From contig JASJDR010000015.1 of assembly GCA_030065615.1 (NCBI GenBank), positions 1 through 64,000 of the forward strand: a stretch of DNA of 64,000 nucleotides, written 5' to 3'. The stretch is from Xenococcus sp. MO_188.B8. GTDB taxonomy: Bacteria; Cyanobacteriota; Cyanobacteriia; Cyanobacteriales; Xenococcaceae. The translations under genes were made by a program, and so were the position numbers. The stretch's first letter is position 1. Each line of letters starts with the position of its first letter. Below the pieces are notes generated by a model, which saw only the letters and a program-made list of their open reading frames with translations, did no database searches and was not told the DNA's origin. This document shows positions 55,899-64,000 of this stretch, piece by piece.

Positions 55899-56090
55899 TC
55901 AGAAAAGCTCATAAGCATCGCTGTTACTAGTAAGTTCAGGTTGCTTCGGCTCGGTCATCGCTTCGACAGCTAAATTACTATATTGAGTGTTGTATCTAAA
56001 AGGTGAACTTGTGATTTTAACTTTAGGCTTAAAGTTTTTATCTGGTTCTTGCGATACATCTTTTTTGATTGTGAATGTATAAATCATCAT
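55899..56090 (-). CDS. Possible small protein, unrecognised
   Basis: 63 residues: a short N-terminal strand (MMIYTFTIKKDVSQ), a lysine/proline segment (FKPKVKITSSPFRYNTQYSN), and an acidic C-terminus (EAMTEPKQPELTSNSDAYEL). No membrane helix or cysteine is present. Coding likelihood is moderate; no family recognised. It could also be a chance frame in AT-rich DNA. Confidence 0.35.
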   Translation of the reverse strand: MMIYTFTIKKDVSQEPDKNFKPKVKITSSPFRYNTQYSNLAVEAMTEPKQPELTSNSDAYELF

Positions 56091-56427
56091 TTAACTTGAT
56101 ATGGGTTTATACATCTAAATTAAAATTATCTATTTTTAAGTAGTGTGATTATAATCATTAAATTTCTTATGAAATATAAAATTAATAAAAACTTAAAATC
56201 ATGGAGCATAGTTATAAACTTATGATTAAGATTGGCTATAAAATATCGATGAATTGTATTAGCAAATTCATAAAAATCATAATTTTTAATGGTCTTCCAT
56301 AACTTAAGAACCAAGATTCAACAATCTTCTTCGTAATGATTCAACTGTACTCTGTAAAGCCAGAGTTGAGAAACTTGGGAAAATGTAATAGTAGGTGCCT
56401 ATAATCTTGTGATAATGTGATACAGCC
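56091..56427. other. AT-rich intergenic stretch before the riboswitch
   Basis: Very AT-rich sequence with no convincing frame; it should contain the promoter of the riboswitch-controlled hupE transcript close to 56400. Confidence 0.45.
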
Positions 56428-56548
56428 TAGTCGGTTCTAATGGGGAACAGCCATTAGAGTGAAGGGGGAAAGTTTGGTGGGAATCCAACGCTGTCCCGCA
56501 ACTGTGATGAGGTAAAACATCTCTAAGTCAGAACACCCGCCGATTAGT
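56428..56548 (+). promoter_or_regulatory. Cobalamin (B12) riboswitch
   Basis: The aptamer core is readable: GGTGGGAATCCAACGCTGTC, then CCCGCAACTGTGATGAGG and AAGTCAGAACACCCGCC, all hallmarks of the cobalamin class. AGTCGG at the start can pair with CCGCCGATT at the end to form the closing stem. It lies 37 bases before hupE. Adenosylcobalamin binding is expected to switch off hupE expression, linking this transporter to cobalt and B12 supply. Confidence 0.9.
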
Positions 56549-56585
56549 TAACACAAACATAACTAAAATCTGCGAGGTACAGATA

Positions 56586-57233
56586 ATGTTTCAGAGAAAG
56601 ATACGAGCTATTGCTTTTATTGGCGCTAGTCTGCCAATTATGAGCTTTATCGTTGGGATAAATCCCGCTCAAGCGCACCATCCTCTTGGCGGCAGAACTC
56701 CCGCAACTTTTCTTGAAGGCTTACTTTCGGGATTTGGACATCCAATCATTGGCTTAGATCACTTCGCGTTTGTAGTCGCTATTGGTTTACTTGCTCTGTT
56801 AACTTCTAGACTAGGAATTTTGCTTCCCATAGCTTTTAGTCTGGCAACTGCTCTGGGGGCAGTAATTCATCTTTCCAGTATTGACTTACCCGTACCAGAA
56901 TTAATAATCTCAATCTCTGTATTTACTATTGGTCTCGCTTTAGCCATAAATCGCCAATTTAACTTATTGCTCTTAATTATCCTAGGTGCGATCGCAGGTT
57001 TATTTCATGGCTATGCCTATGGTGAAGCGATCTTCGGTGCAGAAATGACTCCTCTTGCTGCTTATCTGTTAGGTTTTGCCTCGATACAAATTATCATTAG
57101 CGCGATCGCGTTTTATTTGGGGAAATTAACTGTTAATCAAGCTGCCAAATCCTCTAACCTTTATCTACGTTTTGCTGGTTTTACCATCTCTGGGATTGGT
57201 TTAACTTTCCTCTCTAACGCAATCTTAGGCTAA
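56586..57233 (+). CDS. hupE: HupE/UreJ-family transporter, probably cobalt (or nickel)
   Basis: Membrane protein of 215 residues. A signal-like first segment ends near NPAQAHH. The mature start HHPLGGRTPATFLEGLLSGF and then GHPIIGLDHFAFVVAIGLLA carry the conserved HPxxGxDH metal-binding motif of the family. A second histidine motif is AGLFHGYAYGEAI. Six or so membrane helices are expected. Family members import nickel or cobalt. The cobalamin riboswitch directly upstream strongly favours cobalt uptake for B12 synthesis. The CobW-type gene 90 bases downstream is probably co-transcribed. Confidence 0.92.
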   Translation: MFQRKIRAIAFIGASLPIMSFIVGINPAQAHHPLGGRTPATFLEGLLSGFGHPIIGLDHFAFVVAIGLLALLTSRLGILLPIAFSLATALGAVIHLSSIDLPVPELIISISVFTIGLALAINRQFNLLLLIILGAIAGLFHGYAYGEAIFGAEMTPLAAYLLGFASIQIIISAIAFYLGKLTVNQAAKSSNLYLRFAGFTISGIGLTFLSNAILG

Positions 57234-57323
57234 TTAAGCTAATTAATAGCTGATAGTTGAAAATTACCTTTTCCCTCCCATCTATTACCGAATTTAAAAC
57301 TAATTTAAAACTAATCTAATACT

Positions 57324-58355
57324 ATGCATAAAATTCCTGTTACCGTAATCACAGGCTTTTTAGGTGCTGGGAAAACCACCCTATTGCGCCATCTGTTACA
57401 GAATAATCAAGGCAAAAGAATCGCTGTTTTAGTCAATGAATTTGGGGAAGTCGGCATTGACGGTGATTTATTACGTTCTTGTCAGATATGCGATGAAGAA
57501 GATAACCCCAATGACAATATCGTTGAACTTACCAATGGTTGCCTATGTTGCACCGTACAAGAAGAGTTTTATCCTACTATGCAGGAATTGCTCAAGCGCA
57601 GGGATAAAATAGACAATCTAGTAATTGAAACTTCGGGACTAGCATTACCCAAACCTCTAGTTCAAGCCTTTCGTTGGCCAGCAATCCGCAACTCTGCTAC
57701 CGTTGATGGGGTAGTAACTGTAGTCGATGCCAAAGCCTTAGCGGAAGGAACTATGGTTGGTGACTTAGAAGCTTTAGAAGCACAACGTCAAGCTGATCCT
57801 AATCTAGAACATGAAACTCCTTTAGAAGAACTATTTGAAGATCAATTAGGTTGTGCAGATCTGGTCTTACTAACTAAAACTGATTTAGTAGATAGTGCCA
57901 ACCTAGAACAGGTAACTAACTACCTCAAAAGTGAATTACCTTCTGGAGTCAAAATTGTTTCCTGTAGTGGAGGAGCAATCAATCCCGATATTCTCCTGGG
58001 TTTCAATGCTGCAGTAGAAGATAATCTTGATAGTCGTCATTCCCATCACGATCACGAAGCAGAACATGACCATGATGATGATATTAACTCAATTGAATTG
58101 ATTTGCGATCGCGCTTTTGAACCTAAAGCCCTCACAGCAAAACTCCAAAAACTAGTACAAGAAGAGGAAATCTACCGGATTAAGGGTTTTGTCGATGTTC
58201 CTGATAAGTCGATGCGTTTAGTTTTGCAAGGTGTAGGTAATCGCTTTGATACTTTTTATGATCGGCTTTGGTTCAAGGAAGAAGCTCGTCAAACCCGTTT
58301 GGTATTTATCGGGCGTAATTTAACCAATGAATCTATTTCGATAATTTATGAATGA
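57324..58355 (+). CDS. cobW: CobW-family GTPase metallochaperone
   Basis: Protein of 343 residues of the G3E GTPase group. The P-loop is VITGFLGAGKTTLLRHLL. The metal-binding CxCC motif lies in ELTNGCLCCTVQEEF, and the switch region contains VNEFGEVGIDGDLL. ETSGLALPKPL and LLTKTDLVD (guanine-specific) follow. A histidine/aspartate-rich stretch (SHHDHEAEHDHDDD) can hold metal ions, and the C-terminal CobW_C domain (IYRIKGFVDVPDKSMRLVLQ) is complete. Its place behind the riboswitch and hupE suggests a role in delivering cobalt for cobalamin synthesis. Confidence 0.92.
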   Translation: MHKIPVTVITGFLGAGKTTLLRHLLQNNQGKRIAVLVNEFGEVGIDGDLLRSCQICDEEDNPNDNIVELTNGCLCCTVQEEFYPTMQELLKRRDKIDNLVIETSGLALPKPLVQAFRWPAIRNSATVDGVVTVVDAKALAEGTMVGDLEALEAQRQADPNLEHETPLEELFEDQLGCADLVLLTKTDLVDSANLEQVTNYLKSELPSGVKIVSCSGGAINPDILLGFNAAVEDNLDSRHSHHDHEAEHDHDDDINSIELICDRAFEPKALTAKLQKLVQEEEIYRIKGFVDVPDKSMRLVLQGVGNRFDTFYDRLWFKEEARQTRLVFIGRNLTNESISIIYE

Positions 58356-58442
58356 TTATTAATAGGTTTTAGGAGTTAGGGGTTAGGGAAAATTTTTGGC
58401 TACCATAACCCTGATCAATGATAACTGTTCAATGTTAAATTA

Positions 58443-59684
58443 CTAAGTCGTATATTCAGCATTAATTTCTACATATTTATAAGTCAAATCACAACCCCAA
58501 GCGGTACTTTGACCAGAGCCATTGCCGACAATTAAAGATATTAAAACAGTATCTTCTTTGAGATAGGCTCCTGCTGCTGCTTGCTTAAGATAATTACTAG
58601 CCGCATCGCGATCAAATTCTAGCGGTTGACCGTTATCCATCAAAGAAATATTTCCTAATTGAATACTCAATTCATCCTGATGAAATTTAACTCCAGCTCT
58701 TCCGGCAGCGCCGGCAATTCTACCCCAGTTAGGATCTCGGCCAAAAACAGCGGATTTGACTAAAGAAGAGCCGGCAACAGTTTTCGCGATTTGAGATGCT
58801 GCTTGATTGTTAGGTGCGCCAGATACTTGTACTTCAATTAAACAAGTTGCACCTTCTCCATCACGGGCGATCGCTTTAGCTAAATGCTGACAAACTGCTG
58901 TTAACATAGCTTCTAATTTCTGGGCATTTTTCCCCATTTCCCTAATAGCAGTGGTGCGGGATTGCCCATTAGCCAAGGCAATCACAGTATCATTGGTACT
59001 GGTATCGCCGTCAACTGTAATTTGATTAAAACTTTTATTGACAGCCCGCGCCAGCATTTCTTGCCAGAGATGGGTCGCAACCGCAGCATCGCAGGTAATG
59101 AATGCCAACATAGTTGCCATATTAGGATGAATCATGCCCGAGCCTTTGGCAATGCCCCCAATCCTTACAGGACGACCTTCAATATCGGTTTCTAGAGCAA
59201 TTTCTTTAGTTACTAAGTCAGTAGTGATAATCGCTTCAGCGGCATCTTTGCTTCCTTCAACAGTCGCCGCGGCTACTAACTGAGGAATACCTTGCCGTAA
59301 AGCATTCATTTTGATTCTTTGTCCAATGACTCCCGTAGAAGCTAGGAGAATGTTCTCGGGAGCAATATTTAATTGTTTTGCTAATAATTCCGCTGATTCG
59401 CGCGCGTCTTGCCAGCCTAACTCTCCAGTACAGGCATTAGCTTGTCCCGAGTTACAGAGAATTGCTCTGATACTAACATTCTCTTGCAGACGTTGGCGAC
59501 AATAGTCAACACAAGCAGCACGAACTTGGGAAAGGGTAAAAACTCCAGCAGCGATCGCATCTGTTTCGGATAAGATTAAAGTTAAATCCTTAGCTCCAGA
59601 AGCTTTTAATCCCGCGGTGATTCCTGCTGCTTGATATCCTTTAGGGGCGGTAATTCCCCCGTCAACTATTTGCCAATCTGCCAT
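58443..59684 (-). CDS. argJ: Bifunctional ornithine acetyltransferase/N-acetylglutamate synthase
   Basis: Arginine biosynthesis enzyme of 413 residues that recycles the acetyl group between ornithine and glutamate. The autocleavage site is in GSGMIHPNMATMLAF (cut between Ala and the nucleophilic Thr), producing two chains. Typical motifs are VTAPKGYQAAGITAGLK-like (here ITAPKGYQAAGITAGLK), RAILCNSGQANACTG and AVFGRDPNWGRIAGAAGRAG. The C-terminus ends CDLTYKYVEINAEYTT as expected. Complete; stands alone, facing cobW. Confidence 0.95.
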   Translation of the reverse strand: MADWQIVDGGITAPKGYQAAGITAGLKASGAKDLTLILSETDAIAAGVFTLSQVRAACVDYCRQRLQENVSIRAILCNSGQANACTGELGWQDARESAELLAKQLNIAPENILLASTGVIGQRIKMNALRQGIPQLVAAATVEGSKDAAEAIITTDLVTKEIALETDIEGRPVRIGGIAKGSGMIHPNMATMLAFITCDAAVATHLWQEMLARAVNKSFNQITVDGDTSTNDTVIALANGQSRTTAIREMGKNAQKLEAMLTAVCQHLAKAIARDGEGATCLIEVQVSGAPNNQAASQIAKTVAGSSLVKSAVFGRDPNWGRIAGAAGRAGVKFHQDELSIQLGNISLMDNGQPLEFDRDAASNYLKQAAAGAYLKEDTVLISLIVGNGSGQSTAWGCDLTYKYVEINAEYTT

Positions 59685-60295
59685 AACTTTCCATAATTAC
59701 GATTCCTCTTAAGAATCTTACAAAAAAATTGGCGTGATTGAACTCAGTTTTAGGTTTTAGCGATTGTCTTGAATATCAAGTACCATTCTCAGATAAAGCG
59801 GTCGCCTAACAGGAATTTATAAATACTCAATCGTTGTTCTAGAAAGCTTCGATCAAGATATTGTCTAACCCCCAGTTGTCAAAACCTGAACCACTATGTG
59901 CTACTTGTAACCATCGGAATTCTGTATTATCGGTTTGAGCGCCGGCTGGAATAGATTCGCTAATCCCTGTCCAGCTAGTGTATGCTTCCGTGTCGTAGAG
60001 ACCAATCTCTACCCAGTTAATACCATTATCAGTGTCTTATTCTTGAAGATGTCTAATATTCTAAAACGACATCTTCCCCAGCATCAGCATTTTTGTCTCT
60101 AAATGTAGAGATTTACAACAATTTCCCGAGAAACACTAATAAAACACAGTTAAATAAGATTAATTTAATTTATTAAGCTGAGTTGAGTCTCATTGAACTT
60201 GCATAATTCTAATGCTCAACCCCTAATAAATCTCGGAATATTCCAACAAACTCAATTTTAATCAGCTTAAGGTAGCTCTCTAAAGTATTGATGTC
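59685..60295. other. Intergenic region upstream of the EAD-ABC locus
   Basis: Contains the gene fragment at 59839-60036 and about 260 bases of AT-rich sequence that should hold the rightward promoter of the next operon. TAAGGTAGCT lies 20 bases before the first ATG. Confidence 0.5.
59839..60036 (-). pseudogene. C-terminal fragment of a secreted beta-domain protein
   Basis: Open from a stop to a stop, about 65 codons: INWVEIGLYDTEAYTSWTGI, SIPAGAQTDNTEFRWLQVAH and SGSGFDNWGLDNILIEAF. The FRWxQ...SGSGFDNWGLDNI signature is the end of a reelin-like or laminin-G-like domain seen in large secreted calcium-binding or adhesion proteins. The rest of the gene is gone. Confidence 0.6.
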
Positions 60296-61846
60296 ATGCT
60301 TAGTAGTCAGATTAGAGAACCCAATAATCCACAATATGTTGCCAAAGAAATTGAACAATTTATAGAAGATAATCAACTCGATCTTGCCACAAAGAAGTTG
60401 ATGGACTTCGCAACTGATTTCGGACGCTATCGTAACCGAAGAAGTGAAGCATTAGATATTCGTCGTTCTTACAATCAATGGAGAGAAGAAAATCGTCTCT
60501 ATAAAGGAAGCCAGAAAGTTAGAGAAGATTTGACATGTCTAGTTCAGAGGATGGTTGATTTCATCGATCAAATTCTCAACGAAAATCCAAGATTTTCGCA
60601 AAAGAAGATAATTGATATTCAAGACGAACAAAAAAATAACATTAATTATGAAAACAATACATCTCAGATAAATCCTCAACCATCTACGATAGATCGAGGA
60701 TCGGAAATTTCTTCGACTAGCGATCATCAAGAAACAATCAATGATCAGATGGAATCTGTACATCAATCTCAAGAAGATTCTGATAAAGATTCATCCAGAG
60801 ACTCTTGGCAAAAAAAGAGAGAAAGGTTCAGAGAATCTCAGCAAGATGAACCTATTGCTCCTGTTGTACAAGACCCAGACCTAACATCTGATTATTTTAA
60901 TACTGTTTTCTTAGGTCAGAATATTAAAAAGAAATACCGAGGAAAGTCAACTGACTTTACTTTATTTGTAGATCAACTGCGCTTAAACTACGGAGAAATA
61001 ACATCACTTGTGGGTGAAAATGGCAACGGAAAAACAACTCTCCTCAGAATAGTTGCTGGTCAACTTAAAGAATCATCTGGCAAGATAGAATATCCTGCTT
61101 TGTCTAGAAAAAGAAAGCCCAAAAATCGTGATTTTATTAGCATTAAGCAGCAAATTGCCTATATTCCTCAAGAGCTGCCAAAATGGTCTGGTTTATTGAT
61201 CGATAATTTGCATTTCTCTGCTGCTATTCATGGTATTACAGGGGAAGATAACGAATTTGAAGTTGACTTTATTATTAGTCGTCTAGGTTTAGACAAGTAT
61301 CGCAATTCAATATGGAGTGAAATCTCTGGTGGTTTCAAGATGAGATTTGCATTGGCTAAAGCTTTATTATGGAATCCTAAGATTTTAGTTTTAGATGAAC
61401 CATTGGCTAATCTTGATGTGAACACACAAATGCTTTTTCTAGAAGATCTTAGAGATATTGCTGATTCTACAGAGAATCGTAAAGCTATCATCTTAAGTTC
61501 GCAACACTTACATGAAGTGGAAAGCATTACTGATAATATAATTTTTATTAGTAATGGATCTGCTAGTTACAATGGTAGCTTGCAAAATTTTGGTGAAGAT
61601 AGAACAGCTAATAGTTTTGAGTTTGTCTGCAATCTATCAAAAAATGAGTTAATGAATGTACTTGAAGAAATTGATTACAGCAAAATAGATATAGTTATTC
61701 ATTATCACTATATTATTACTACATCTAGATCCGTCACTTCAGGAATATTATTTACACTTTTTTCCGAAAAAGGTATTGATGTTTCTTTTTTCAGAGATAT
61801 TAGTAAATCAACAAGGCGATTATTTTCAGATCAAGCAAGCAAATGA
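60296..61846 (+). CDS. ABC-type ATPase with an N-terminal effector-associated-like domain
   Basis: Protein of 516 residues. Residues about 14-95 form a helical domain (IEQFIEDNQLDLATKKLMDF, RRSEALDIRRSYNQWREEN, LVQRMVDFIDQIL) that resembles EAD-type adaptor domains. A polar Ser/Gln/Asp-rich linker runs to about 195. The ABC ATPase domain follows: Walker A GENGNGKTT at 240-248, Q-loop IPQE (Gln292), signature EISGGFKMR at 342-350 (Phe where Gln is usual), Walker B ILVLDEP at 363-369 and H-loop His404 in SSQHLHE. The last 90 residues are atypical. Its stop overlaps the next gene's ATG by four bases, so the two products are probably made together. Confidence 0.85.
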   Translation: MLSSQIREPNNPQYVAKEIEQFIEDNQLDLATKKLMDFATDFGRYRNRRSEALDIRRSYNQWREENRLYKGSQKVREDLTCLVQRMVDFIDQILNENPRFSQKKIIDIQDEQKNNINYENNTSQINPQPSTIDRGSEISSTSDHQETINDQMESVHQSQEDSDKDSSRDSWQKKRERFRESQQDEPIAPVVQDPDLTSDYFNTVFLGQNIKKKYRGKSTDFTLFVDQLRLNYGEITSLVGENGNGKTTLLRIVAGQLKESSGKIEYPALSRKRKPKNRDFISIKQQIAYIPQELPKWSGLLIDNLHFSAAIHGITGEDNEFEVDFIISRLGLDKYRNSIWSEISGGFKMRFALAKALLWNPKILVLDEPLANLDVNTQMLFLEDLRDIADSTENRKAIILSSQHLHEVESITDNIIFISNGSASYNGSLQNFGEDRTANSFEFVCNLSKNELMNVLEEIDYSKIDIVIHYHYIITTSRSVTSGILFTLFSEKGIDVSFFRDISKSTRRLFSDQASK

Positions 61847-62952
61847 ATCAACAAAATCTTCTTCAATTTATTTTGAATCCAAAATTTCTTAGAAAAATAG
61901 ATAGATATCTCTTGCTCAACAGACCTTTTCTTTGGAGTACGAGAGTTCACTATGTTTTATATTATGGCTTACTTATAAATATAATTTCAATCCTGTTAAC
62001 ATTTATACTTATCCAACCAGATCAAATAGATGAATTGACCCAATTTATTGTTTTTTTCTTATTTCTGTTTGAAATATTTACTTTCTTTTTTTGGCTGTTT
62101 AGGCAGTCAATTTTTAATCTGGAACAAGACTATGGTGAACAGAGACATTTTTTTAGGCGAAGTTTTTTGGAAATAATTATTTATGCTTTCTGTATTTTTA
62201 TTATATTCTCGCCATCATTAATAGTCCCTATACCTGCAATTTATAAAATTGCAAACAAAATTGAGATCAATGAGAATACATTTTGTGATGATTCGAAATT
62301 TTTTCAACAATTAACAACCCCAAGCGATGCTAAATCTAAGAATATTATTTCTAGAACTGAAAAAGCGTTGAAGATATGTTCGGATATTCAATACTTTGTA
62401 ACAGGTGTTGACTTAATCTATAGAGATGAGGAGAGTGAAATACTTCCTTTTGACATCTATCCATTTCTACAAACTTTTTTTATCTCTACAATTGGACTTC
62501 CGGTTTTAATAATACAGAAATATAGTAGTTGGAGAGTTTTAACTTTGACAGGTCTTTATTCTGGTATTTTAGCAGCTTTCATAACGCCAATTTTGATAAT
62601 ATTCGATACCTTAAATATAGAGCTCCTGGATTTATCTTTTGGAAAAATTAGTTTTTATGGCATAAATAGAAACTTTTTCGTAATAATTCTTATACTAGCA
62701 TTTTTTATTTTTTTCCAATCGGTAAGAATTTTTAAAAGAAATAGCTATAGTTTGATATTAGTTGTTCATCATGGTATGATTACCATTCTGCTTAATTTAC
62801 TCTTGTTTCTCATTCTTATAGCTCATAAAGATTATAAACACTTAACGCATTTTCTGCCATGTTTCTTATATTTCTTAGTAATATATTCTTGTCTTTTTCC
62901 TTTTCAGAAAAAAATGTTATTGCGTAACTTCTCACTTCCCAAGAGTAGCTAA
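61843..62952 (+). CDS. Multi-spanning membrane protein, likely partner of the ABC ATPase
   Basis: Protein of 369 residues. About eight hydrophobic segments are visible: near 39-58 (VLYYGLLINIISILLTFILI), 66-86, 108-132, 203-223, 232-258, 272-292, 300-325 and 332-352. A soluble loop of about 65 residues with two cysteines (NTFCDDSKFFQ; KALKICSDIQYF) lies between the third and fourth. I see no motif of known permease families, but the ATGA overlap with the ATPase gene and matching topology suggest it is the transmembrane part of an ABC-2-like complex. An alternative is a membrane effector that opens on ATPase signalling. Confidence 0.75.
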   Translation: MNQQNLLQFILNPKFLRKIDRYLLLNRPFLWSTRVHYVLYYGLLINIISILLTFILIQPDQIDELTQFIVFFLFLFEIFTFFFWLFRQSIFNLEQDYGEQRHFFRRSFLEIIIYAFCIFIIFSPSLIVPIPAIYKIANKIEINENTFCDDSKFFQQLTTPSDAKSKNIISRTEKALKICSDIQYFVTGVDLIYRDEESEILPFDIYPFLQTFFISTIGLPVLIIQKYSSWRVLTLTGLYSGILAAFITPILIIFDTLNIELLDLSFGKISFYGINRNFFVIILILAFFIFFQSVRIFKRNSYSLILVVHHGMITILLNLLLFLILIAHKDYKHLTHFLPCFLYFLVIYSCLFPFQKKMLLRNFSLPKSS

Positions 62953-63011
62953 GCTTATAAATTTTATGAGTTACCAAATTAATTTTTAGAGTTATTGAAT
63001 GGAGAGTTGAC

Positions 63012-63794
63012 GTGTCCGATACATATTTAGAAATAATTTCAAAAACTAGAGAATTAATTCAAAATAATGATCTAAAGTCTGCAAGTCAGGTTCTACTTGA
63101 AATTACTAAAAAATGTTCACCTCGTTTTCGCAATGAGATTATAGTCCATCGCGCAAATATTAAACAAATTTACACTGAGGAACGACAAGGAGTCATCAGT
63201 TCAGAAACTACTAGAATAGAGAAAAAGCGAGCCATGTTTGCTCTGCTGGATTTATTGGATGAAATTAGCGAGAGTTTATCCTTAAGTGAAAAGAATCAAT
63301 TTCTGCCAAAGTTGAGCGATTTAAGTCCTGAAAGTAAAGGTATAATTTTTGAAGGCTCTGTTAATCAGGTTATTATTCAGCAAACTCAGCAAGGGGAAAA
63401 CATTGTGGAAAACAAACAAAAGAATTTTACGATTAGTGGCGTTGGTGGAAGTGTTAATATTTCTGCGCCTGTAACTATTGCTGATAACATCGAAAATAGT
63501 TTCAATACCTTAGCAGAGTCGAAAGTAGAAGATAATATCAAAGATTTATTAGAGCAGCTACTCAACAACATTAATGAAATCAATAAAAATGTATCATCAG
63601 AACAATCAGAGGTAGCAGAAGAGATGGCGCGTGATGCAGAAACATTGATTAAAGAAGCTACTAGTTCAAAACCACGCCGCAAATGGTACGAACTAAGTGT
63701 TCAAGGAATCAAAGATGCAGCTATTAACCTTGGAGAAATTGCAGCTCCAGTACTTACGATAGTTGAAAGAATAGTGAAGCTTCTAGTAATCTAA
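63012..63794 (+). CDS. EAD11-like adaptor protein with helical C-terminal module
   Basis: Starts at a GTG at 63012 with GGAGAG just upstream; 260 residues. The first 90 residues fit the EAD11-like helical domain: YLEIISKTRELIQNNDLKSA, SQVLLEITKKC, IVHRANIKQIYTEERQGVIS, then ALLDLLDEISESL. A beta segment (GSVNQVIIQQTQQG; ISGVGGSVNISAPVTIADNI) follows. The C-terminal half is helical (LKDLLEQLL-like NIKDLLEQLLNNINEINKNV, then RRKWYELSVQGIKDAAINLG) and ends in a hydrophobic segment (APVLTIVERIVKLLVI). Such modules accompany STAND and effector proteins in bacterial conflict systems. Third gene of the locus, 59 bases after the membrane protein. Confidence 0.75.
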   Translation: MSDTYLEIISKTRELIQNNDLKSASQVLLEITKKCSPRFRNEIIVHRANIKQIYTEERQGVISSETTRIEKKRAMFALLDLLDEISESLSLSEKNQFLPKLSDLSPESKGIIFEGSVNQVIIQQTQQGENIVENKQKNFTISGVGGSVNISAPVTIADNIENSFNTLAESKVEDNIKDLLEQLLNNINEINKNVSSEQSEVAEEMARDAETLIKEATSSKPRRKWYELSVQGIKDAAINLGEIAAPVLTIVERIVKLLVI

Positions 63795-64000
63795 GCTAGG
63801 CCAGCTTTTTCTATTCTTAAAGATTGCCTTAGCAAATATCGTTGTTATTAGATTCACCAGAGGTAAGACTCATTCCTCTTCTTTAATAGTCTGGAGTTTC
63901 GAATTCTGTTCACTTTCAATAAATTCCAACTAAACTGTCAGTCATCTATTCGATCAGATCGTATTGACTAAAGTTTTCATTTCCCACAAAATACTGAGAT
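63795..64000. other. Window end, no gene seen
   Basis: About 200 bases after the adaptor gene without an open frame or clear terminator hairpin. Whether another gene of the same locus follows outside the window cannot be told. Confidence 0.4.

Noticed and set aside
56126-56314. 62-codon minus-strand frame before the riboswitch
   Set aside because: Very AT-rich DNA giving Phe, Ile, Asn and Lys; no ribosome site.

Overview
The window looks like chromosomal DNA of an AT-rich cyanobacterium. It carries psaA/psaB (photosystem I core), an orange carotenoid protein, a carotenoid oxygenase, an SLH-type porin, several cyanobacteria-specific small or DUF proteins, and frequent HIP1 octamers (GCGATCGC). 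The many decayed insertion sequences, GC-rich palindromes and toxin/STAND-type genes suggest a large, repeat-rich genome, for example a baeocytous or colonial lineage; that lineage guess is inference. I saw no tRNA, rRNA or CRISPR array.

Layout. 1-8.4 kb: 5' part of the orange carotenoid protein gene, a parDE-like toxin-antitoxin pair bracketed by direct repeats, DUF3047 and DUF547 proteins, a decayed TniQ gene resembling those of type V-K CRISPR-associated transposons, a type II NADH dehydrogenase, an unrecognised gene remnant in a palindrome-rich stretch, and a DUF3747/SLH protein. 8.4-15.7 kb: a TPR protein, a complete tnpA/tnpB IS200/IS605 element, an AraC-type regulator with a sequence box also found near 8.3 kb, two small non-autonomous elements (one with a clear 9-bp target duplication), an iron-uptake-type porin and a wrecked IS630-like region. 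15.7-24.3 kb: a potassium channel, a DUF1400 protein and a carotenoid oxygenase in a tight run, then a two-gene RND efflux operon. 24.3-31.3 kb: lipoproteins, an htrA-like remnant beside a tnpB-only element, alanine racemase, a conserved small protein, a VOC protein, a sulfotransferase and a DUF554 membrane protein.

31.7-39.6 kb is an accessory block: a membrane protein with a GIPR motif, an M23/peptidoglycan-binding/goose-lysozyme fusion, a secreted small protein, an amidase, a small helical protein and a lipoprotein, all on the minus strand, facing a short STAND (NB-ARC) ATPase. 39.6-59.7 kb is mostly housekeeping: DUF1622, dusA, fabG, a large hybrid histidine kinase, psaB and psaA, a repeat-bearing acidic lipoprotein, a DUF3146-like protein, a GTPase, a cobalamin riboswitch followed by hupE and a CobW GTPase, and argJ.

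The best candidate for an undescribed system is at 60.3-63.8 kb. Three consecutive plus-strand genes encode an ABC-type ATPase with an N-terminal helical domain resembling effector-associated domains (EADs), a multi-spanning membrane protein whose start overlaps the ATPase stop, and an EAD11-like adaptor. The two helical domains resemble each other, so the set reads as a membrane ABC machine that may be linked to bacterial conflict signalling by homotypic adaptor domains. All function calls rest on reading the sequence and on remembered family features; no database search was run.
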